DNA of 64,000 nucleotides from Ceratotherium simum simum (lineage: Eukaryota > Chordata > Mammalia > Perissodactyla > Rhinocerotidae), in the NCBI RefSeq assembly GCF_000283155.1, contig NW_004454175.1, positions 5,817,124 to 5,881,123 of the forward strand, written 5' to 3'. The translations under genes and the position numbers were made by a program. Numbering within the stretch: position 1 is the first letter of the stretch; each line of letters starts with the position of its first letter. Of this stretch, positions 58,100-64,000 are shown one piece after another. The notes beneath the pieces were generated by a model, which saw only the letters and a program-made list of their open reading frames with translations, made no database searches and had not been told where the DNA came from.

Positions 58100-58990
58100 G
58101 GTAAAAAAATTGGGCAACAGGATATTCACACAACCTCAAAGTATCACTGTGGAGATTATATTTGAATTAAAAAGAGAAAAAAGTTGCTTTACAAAGGAAA
58201 AATCATGCAGACACTACCTTTACCTTAACATCACCAGTAATGGCACACACTGACCTCCTATGTCGCCTGAGAAGGACATTGGGAAGGACACAGCATTACC
58301 TGTGTAGATATCCTGCCCAAAATGCTGAATCTGAATCTAATCTTGAGGAAACAATCAAACAAATCCAAAACGAAGGACATTCTGCAAAACAATGAGACTA
58401 GACTCTTCAAAAATATCAACATTATATAGAACAGTAACACGACCAAAAAAAAAGCTGGAGACCCGTTTAGTTTAAAGGAGACAAAAGAGATGTGACAACT
58501 AATGTAATATATAATCCTGGATTGAATCCCAGATTGAAAAAAGAAGAAAATGACTGTAAATGATATTATTGGGACAATTGGGGAAATATGAGTAGACTGT
58601 GTTATATAACAGTACTCTATCAACAGTACTGCTCTATCAGTTCTCCCAGGTATTTTGCAGAGAATGTTCTGGTTCTTAGAATATCCATGCTGAAGCATTT
58701 AGGGGTGAAGTGTCTTGATGTCTGTAATAATTCTCAAATGGTTCAGCATGAGTGTATATATATATATATATATAAAATATGCATATTAATAATATATAAA
58801 TATATGAACATAAATATGTGAAACGTAAATCAATATTCTATATACTTTAGAGAGTAAGAGAGCTAATGCAAGTGTGGAAAAGTTAATATTCAGTGAAGTT
58901 AGGTGAGAGGGTATACAGGTCTTCCTTGTACTATTTTTGCAGTTTGATAGAAAACTATGGAAACTAGAAAAATATGGAACTAGGAAAAAA
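58100..58990 (+). mobile_element. Ancient L1 (L1M) 3' region
   Basis: 'gaaggacattctgcaaaaca', 'gactcttcaaaaatatcaac', 'taatcctggattgaatccca', 'attattgggacaattgggga', 'gcatttaggggtgaagtgtc' and 'gtctgtaataattctcaaat' with 'ggttcagca', then a TA microsatellite (58753-58800) and 'ttgtactatttttgcagttt'. I know this order from old L1M 3' UTRs in sense orientation. The 146-codon minus-strand open frame across it is only antisense to this repeat. Confidence 0.6.
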
Positions 58991-58999
58991 ATTTAAACA

Positions 59000-60085
59000 A
59001 CATTTTAATGTTAGCTTGATTAGAATTAAAATTTTAATTTTTTCTTTGTGAACACAATGTTATGATAGCCATCACCTTAGCTCAAACTCATAGATTATTT
59101 GGTCCAAAATTCTCTAATTTCTAGTTTAAAAATTATGAATGCGTTTTCTCCCTTAAAAGATTTATTTTCCCTTAACTTTTAGTATAGCTCTATTAAACAT
59201 GAATTTTCCTAAATCCTCTTTGAATCTCTCTCTTTTTTTTAGAGATCTGTACCACCTACCTTGGCAATGATTTGCATAATGTGACTACCACATGAAAAAG
59301 TGATTCTTTTTTATTATATTTTATTTGCCTCTTTAGAACTCCAAAGGTTTCCCTTTGTGGTACTTTTCAGGGATTTGATAAACAAGTGTGCTTGGTACTA
59401 ACCATATGCAACAAAATTTTATAGTCTGCAATCATATTCCTTTGATTTCCTAGCCTGAAGAAATGACATCCTAATCTTTTTAATCAGTCTGGCTATTGCC
59501 ACTTTGATGTCACCTCACTCACTTTTAATTGCCCTTCTTCCATCTTCCCCATGCAGTTAATTATATTTTTCTAGAAGCAAAACAACTGGAAGAGAACGTA
59601 CTTCTGTAAACCTCTTTGTACAGACTAAGATACATTTACAGTTTCATTTCTGAGACCTTGATGATGTCCAGCAGTTATTTATTTTTTTTAATGCATGATA
59701 ACGTTTATTTGCAACTGTACTTTGGCTTATAACTTCAAGGGACAAATTGTAGGGCTTTTCTTGAAGCAGATATGGACTCTTGGAAATTACGATTTTATAA
59801 ATATAAAATATAATTTTGATTTTCTCCCCTGAAAGCACTATGTTACAAATGCATACAGCAAAATTGAACTTCTGTGGTCTCTAAAACCACATTCAGAATC
59901 TATTTTTGATACGTTTAATTCTATCATAAAATCCCAGATTCAAAGGGAGAGAGGGGGTCAAAAACATCAATTTACAGCCTGCTTGTCTCCGTAGAGAAAT
60001 CTTGCCAACCAGAGCAAAGCCTGTCTAATCTTGCAGTTGGTGAGCCAAATGAAGGCCAAGCTCTTTCATCCCAGGAGCCGCAGTG
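59000..60085. other. Unassigned sequence without a gene
   Basis: No repeat or exon recognised between the two L1 segments. Confidence 0.3.
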
Positions 60086-60088
60086 TAG

Positions 60089-61199
60089 AACAGACAGCAC
60101 CATGTCTGACCAGGCAAGAGAAACAATAGAAAAAATAAACAAATGGGACTACATCAAACTAAAAAGCTTCTGCACAGCAAAGGAAACCATCAACAAAAAG
60201 AAAAGACAACCTAACAATTGGGAGAAGATATTTGCAAACCATACATCTGATAAGGGCTTAATCTCCAAAATATATAAAGAACTCATGCATCTCAACAAAA
60301 AAAAAACTACCAACCCAATTAAAAAATGGGCAAAAGATCTGAAGAGACATTTCTCCAAAGAAGATATACAGATGGCCAACAGACACATGAAAAGATGTTC
60401 AAAATCACTAACTATCAGGGAAATGCAAATCAAAACTACAATGAGATATCACCTCACGCCCGTCAGAATGGCTGTAATTAACAAGACAGGAAACAACATA
60501 TGTTGGAGAGGATGTGGAGAGAAGGGAACTCTCATACACTGCTGGTGGGAGTGCAAACTGGTGCAGCCACTATGGAAAACAGTATGGAGACTCCTCAAAA
60601 AAATCAAGGATAGAACTACCATATGATTCAGCTATTCCACTGCTGGGTATTTATCCAAAGAACTTGAAAACAGCAAGGAGTAAAGATACATGCACCCCTG
60701 TGTTCATTGCAGCATTATTCACAATAGCCAAGACTTGGAAGCAACCTAAGTGCCCATCAAGGGATGAATGGATAAAGAAGATGTGGTCTATATACACAAT
60801 GGAATACTACTCAGCCATAAGAAATGATGAAATCCAGCCATTTGTGACAACATGGATGGACATTGAGGGTATTATGCAAAGTGAAATAAGTCAGAGGGAG
60901 AAGGTCAAATACCATATGATTTCCTTCATTAAGTAGTAGATAATAACAACAATAAACAAACACATAGAGACAGAGATTGCATTGGTGGTTACCAGGGGGA
61001 AGGGGGGAGGGAGGAGGGCGAAAGGGATAATTCGGCACATGTGTGTGGTGATGGGTTGTAATTAGTATTTGGGTGGTGAACATGATGTAATCTATGTAGA
61101 AATAGAAGTATAATGATGTACACCTGAAATTTATACAATGTTATAAACCAGTGTTACTGCAATAAACAAAAAATTAAAAAAAACAACAACAACAGACAG
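60089..61199 (+). mobile_element. 5'-truncated young L1 with ORF2 3' part, 3' UTR and tail
   Basis: The body is about 60098-61190. The first frame (60102-60626) encodes the C-terminal part of ORF2p with '[17 protein letters not shown]' -like text ('[20 protein letters not shown]'), '[20 protein letters not shown]', and the cysteine-rich '[19 protein letters not shown]'. The reading then passes to the frame ending at 60936 ('[10 protein letters not shown]', 'DTCTPVFIAALFTIAKTW', 'KKMWSIYTMEYYSAIRNDE'), so one frameshift lies near 60600. The 3' UTR and a tail 'aattaaaaaaaacaacaac' follow. The likely duplication is 'aacagacag' (60089-60097 and 61191-61199). ORF2p supplies endonuclease and reverse transcriptase for L1 and for ERE mobilisation. 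This truncated copy cannot move by itself. Confidence 0.95.
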
Positions 61200-61840
61200 T
61201 GACCAGAAGCTCTCGTGGCCTGAGATGCTTTCAGTGTAGATGGGAAGAAGGCATAACTGTCAAAGATTATCTGCCCTCATTCATCCTTGGCATGTGTGTA
61301 AGCAACATGTGGCTCCCCTAGCAGCACTGACAGTCTCAAAGAATTTGATTCAATTCTAACCTGCAGGTTATTAAGAACATCATCTTACAAAGGGCTCTAA
61401 GAAACCATATAAAACTGAAGACTGATTTAGAATGAAATTGAGTTTTCAGAGATATTGAAAACTTAAGTCAGAAAAAAATGTTTGAAACAGAGACAACTAT
61501 ACTTAGAGATATTATAAGCCACACATCCTTTGGGACAACAAAATCATAATATTAGAACTTGGAGGAATGTCAAGAAATCATTTGATCTGGTTTTCTACCT
61601 TCAGTCATTTGAAATAGTGAATGTTTTAAGAGAGTAAATAGGATTCTGTTTTGAAGATCTCTAGGGTGTAAGGCACATCATCCTCACTTCTAATGGTCAA
61701 TAATGTTCTTCCCCTTTACCCACGTCTTCTCATGCCTAAACAACCCCATTCCTTTTTTTTTTTTTCCCCTCATAGGACGTGTATTCCATAATGATCTTAG
61801 TTATTCTTCTTTGAACCAATATGAAGCACAATCTAACTAG
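61200..61840. other. Unassigned sequence without a gene
   Basis: No repeat or exon recognised. A 15-T run lies at about 61756. Confidence 0.3.
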
Positions 61841-61848
61841 CAATTCTT

Positions 61849-62816
61849 CAGTGTGGTCTGTAGACCTCTAAGGGTCTTGAGATACCTTCACGGGGTCTGT
61901 GAGGTCAAAACTATTTTCATAATAACACTAAGACTTTTTTTTTTCTTTTTCACTTTGTTGACATTTGCCTTGACGGTACAAAAGAAATAGTGTGTCAATT
62001 TACTGGTGCCTTAGATGAGTAAAGGCTGTGGCAGTAATTATATTAGTAGTCCTTGACTTTACCACCATACACTCACAATTAAAAAAAAAAAAAGCAAAAG
62101 AAATGTATCTTAAGAAAGTCCTTGATAAAGCAGTAAAAATGATTCATTTCATAAGTCAACTCTTCAGTAAACATCCTTTGAATATTCTGTGTGAGAAAAT
62201 GGGAAGTATGCATAAAACACATCTGCTGTATATTGAAATATCATGGTTGTCTTGAAAAAAAGCCTAAGTAATTAAATTGTGAGTTGAACTAGACACTTTT
62301 TTTAATGAAACACCATTTTCACTTGAAAGAGTGACTGACAGACAAACTATGGTTATTCAGACTTGGCAATTTGGAAGACATTTTCTTAAAAACAAATGAA
62401 ATGAATCTATCACTTCAAGGGGAATTAACAGTATTTTTTTTTGGTCAATAATAAAATTCAGGATTTCGTAAAAATTAAGATTTTTGAAAACTAGTATTCA
62501 CCACCATGAGCTTGACAGCTTCTAATACTTAGAGACTTTTCTGAGAGATTGATAATGATATTAATAAATGTGATTTTTTGATATTGCATAAGCAAATGCA
62601 TCAATATTTGGAAGATCTGCTTATCTCAGGAAACTAATATTTTCCAAAGATGCAGGATGTTACAGAATCACGCATAGTTATAAGATCCATTCAAAGTACA
62701 GAGAAATCAATGCATTTCTCATAACATAGTATGAAAAAACTGATATGGTTTCAGACTCCACATTGCTACTAACATTTAAAAAACTACCACTTGTCAAATT
62801 CTGGCGTGATATCAAA
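61849..62816 (+). pseudogene. Decayed hAT transposase gene
   Basis: The left end 'cagtgtggtctgtagacctc' resembles a hAT terminus, followed by 'gtctgtgaggtcaaaactat'. Downstream, broken reading frames give hAT transposase text. The frame 62028-62255 includes 'KKVLDKAVKMIHFI', 'NILCEKMGSMHKTHLL' and 'EISWLS', which corresponds to the conserved 'RWLS' block of Buster/Charlie-related hAT proteins, the group that also gave rise to host genes such as ZBED5, SCAND3 and GTF2IRD2. Further on, 'ctgacagacaaactatggtt' and 'ttcagacttggcaatttgga' continue the conserved order. Frameshifts, stops and small deletions throughout show that it is inactive. The right end is replaced by an L1 3' segment at about 62817. 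Confidence 0.7.
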
Positions 62817-63182
62817 TGGAATGGAATAGTACTTAGCAAGAAAAAGGAATCAAGTTTTGATGCAGGCAACAAGAAGGATGAATCTCAAAGACTTTATGCT
62901 GAGTGAAAGGGGCCAGTTTCAAAAGGCTACACACTGTTTGAGTCCATTTATATAACATTCTGGAGAAGGCAAAACTACAGTGATGCAGAACAGCTCACTG
63001 GTTGCCAAGGGTTAGGGATAGAGGGTGTGACTAAAAGGGTGTAGCACAAAAGACATTTTTAGGGTGATGTAACATTTGAATCATGATTGCGGTGGTAGTT
63101 AAATGAATCTATAGATGTATTAAAACTCCTAGAACAAAAAAAAAGGCCATATAATTGTATGTTAATTAAAAATAAAATTAAG
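62817..63182 (+). mobile_element. Old L1 3' end
   Basis: 'ggaatagtacttagcaagaaa', 'gatgaatctcaaagacttta', 'atgctgagtgaaaggggcca', 'gtccatttatataacattct' and 'ctggttgccaagggttaggg' are the standard ORF2-end/3'-UTR phrases of older L1 families in sense orientation. Its AT-rich 3' tip was the target of the ERE at 63183. Confidence 0.85.
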
Positions 63183-63448
63183 TGGGGGTGGCCCAGTGGC
63201 ATAGTGGTTGAGTTCGTGTGTTCCACTTTGGTGGCCCAGGTTTTGCAGGTTCAGATCCCAGGCACGGACCTACACACCACTCATCAAGCCATGCTATGGT
63301 GGCATCCCACATACAAAATGGAGGAAAACTGGCACAGATGTTAGCTCAGGGACAATCTTCCTCAAGCAAAAAGAGGAAGATAGGTAACGGATGTTAGCTC
63401 AGGGCAATCTTCCTCACCAAAAAAATTATATATAAAAATAAAATTAAG
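63167..63448 (+). mobile_element. ERE1-type SINE with perfect 16-bp TSD
   Basis: The body is 63183-63432: 'ggtggcccagtggcatagtg', 'gttcagatccc' B-box-like, 'ccatgctatggtggcatccc', two 'gatgttagctcaggg' modules and an A-rich tail. The duplication 'taaaaataaaattaag' is exact at 63167-63182 and 63433-63448. The CpGs in the head are mostly decayed although the TSD is intact. Confidence 0.95.
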
Positions 63449-63704
63449 AAAATGAAAAAATCTTATAGTACAATGTTAGCTCACAGAAGATGCTCAATAA
63501 ATGTTAGCTTTATATACATATATGAGATTCAAAATTCTGGGCATCATTCTTAACCCACTTACTTAATTTGATTCTTTGAGCAGATGCTACACTTTTAAAT
63601 AAAACAAACCCCAAACTATAGGAAAGCAGATATACTCCATTCTATCATCACTATCCTAGATATCGTGAAGCTCTACTTGTTAGTGCTGCCAGTGTTTCAT
63701 GAAG

Positions 63705-63850
63705 GTAATGCTAGTCGTTAACGTTTATTGAGTGATTGCTATCTCCAGGCCCTGTGCCAAGACCTACACCCTGTTCTCTCATTTAAACCTCAGAACAATC
63801 TTACCAGGTAGGTCATATCATTTCAAGATCACAGAGCTCACAGTCAAATC
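63705..63850 (-). repeat. MIR SINE fragment (inverted)
   Basis: 'gttaacgtttattgagtgatt', 'caggccctgtgccaagacct', 'ctctcatttaaacctcagaac' and 'aatcttaccaggtaggtc' are the reverse complement of the MIR 3' half. Confidence 0.75.
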
Positions 63851-64000
63851 ACAAAATGCATGCACTCAGCCACCGTGTGACGCAAGCTCTGCATCTAAGT
63901 TATCAAGACGAAATATTTACCAAAAATAGACATGACAGGAAAGCTGCCTTTTATCCTATATCCTGTAAGTCACAAATATTTTTAAACTTACTTTAAGAGA

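Noticed and set aside
58258..58698. 146-codon minus-strand open frame with hydrophobic runs that look like membrane segments
   Set aside because: It lies antisense to an ancient L1 3' region. The F/I/L-rich segments are the complement of purine-rich L1 sequence, and there is no domain or splice context.
1..64000. CRISPR-like arrays, bacterial operons, prophage or ribosome-binding sites
   Set aside because: Repeats are dispersed and diverged, not regularly spaced, and the sequence is clearly mammalian nuclear DNA.

Overview
This window is AT-rich vertebrate nuclear DNA, and the repeats identify it as mammalian and almost certainly perissodactyl (horse lineage). I find ten copies of a tRNA-derived SINE of the Equine Repetitive Element (ERE) type. 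They have a 'ggggccggccc' head, a 'ggttcggatcc' B box and an 'agatgttagctcaggg' tail, and most are flanked by target-site duplications (TSDs) that I could match by eye. Relatively young L1 pieces and much older MIR, L2, MaLR and hAT relics common to placental mammals surround them. No bacterial or viral genome organisation is present.

I find no host protein-coding gene. The longest open frame (174 codons, from 60102) is the C-terminal part of L1 ORF2. All other frames are short, lack recognisable domains and mostly run through repeats. The window reads as an intergenic or deep-intronic segment. A short exon of a spliced gene cannot be excluded from sequence alone.

Layout. 1-15.8 kb: an old mammal-wide repeat, L2 and MIR pieces, one ERE (6.4 kb), a MaLR LTR (9.1 kb), an ancient L1 relic (11.5 kb), a hAT MITE nested in an older repeat (13.4 kb) and a long L2 (15.1 kb). 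15.8-33 kb: mostly sequence I cannot assign, with MIRs, a Tc/hAT-like palindromic relic (22.3 kb), probable LTR relics (23.7 and 24.9 kb) and one ERE (26.1 kb). 33-46 kb: the most informative part. It has an ERE (33.5 kb), a local duplication (36.7/37.7 kb), a MaLR LTR with a 5-bp TSD (37.8 kb), a MER20-like element split by another repeat (39 kb), a three-layer MER5A/MaLR/ERE nest (41.1-42.0 kb), a CpG-enriched unrepeated stretch (42.7-43.4 kb) and a solo ERV LTR splitting a MIR (44.1 kb). 46-64 kb: a U6 snRNA-like relic, three L1 segments, six EREs, a large ancient L1 split by an ERE with a 20-bp TSD, a decayed hAT transposase gene (61.8-62.8 kb) and a terminal MIR.

What the parts do together is historical rather than metabolic: the nests give a relative order of insertion (MIR/L2/hAT first, then MaLR and ERV LTRs, then L1 and ERE). 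The strongest candidates for present function are unrepeated stretches, above all 42.69-43.40 kb. I did not find a convincing new biological system; the findings list gives the observations most worth testing.
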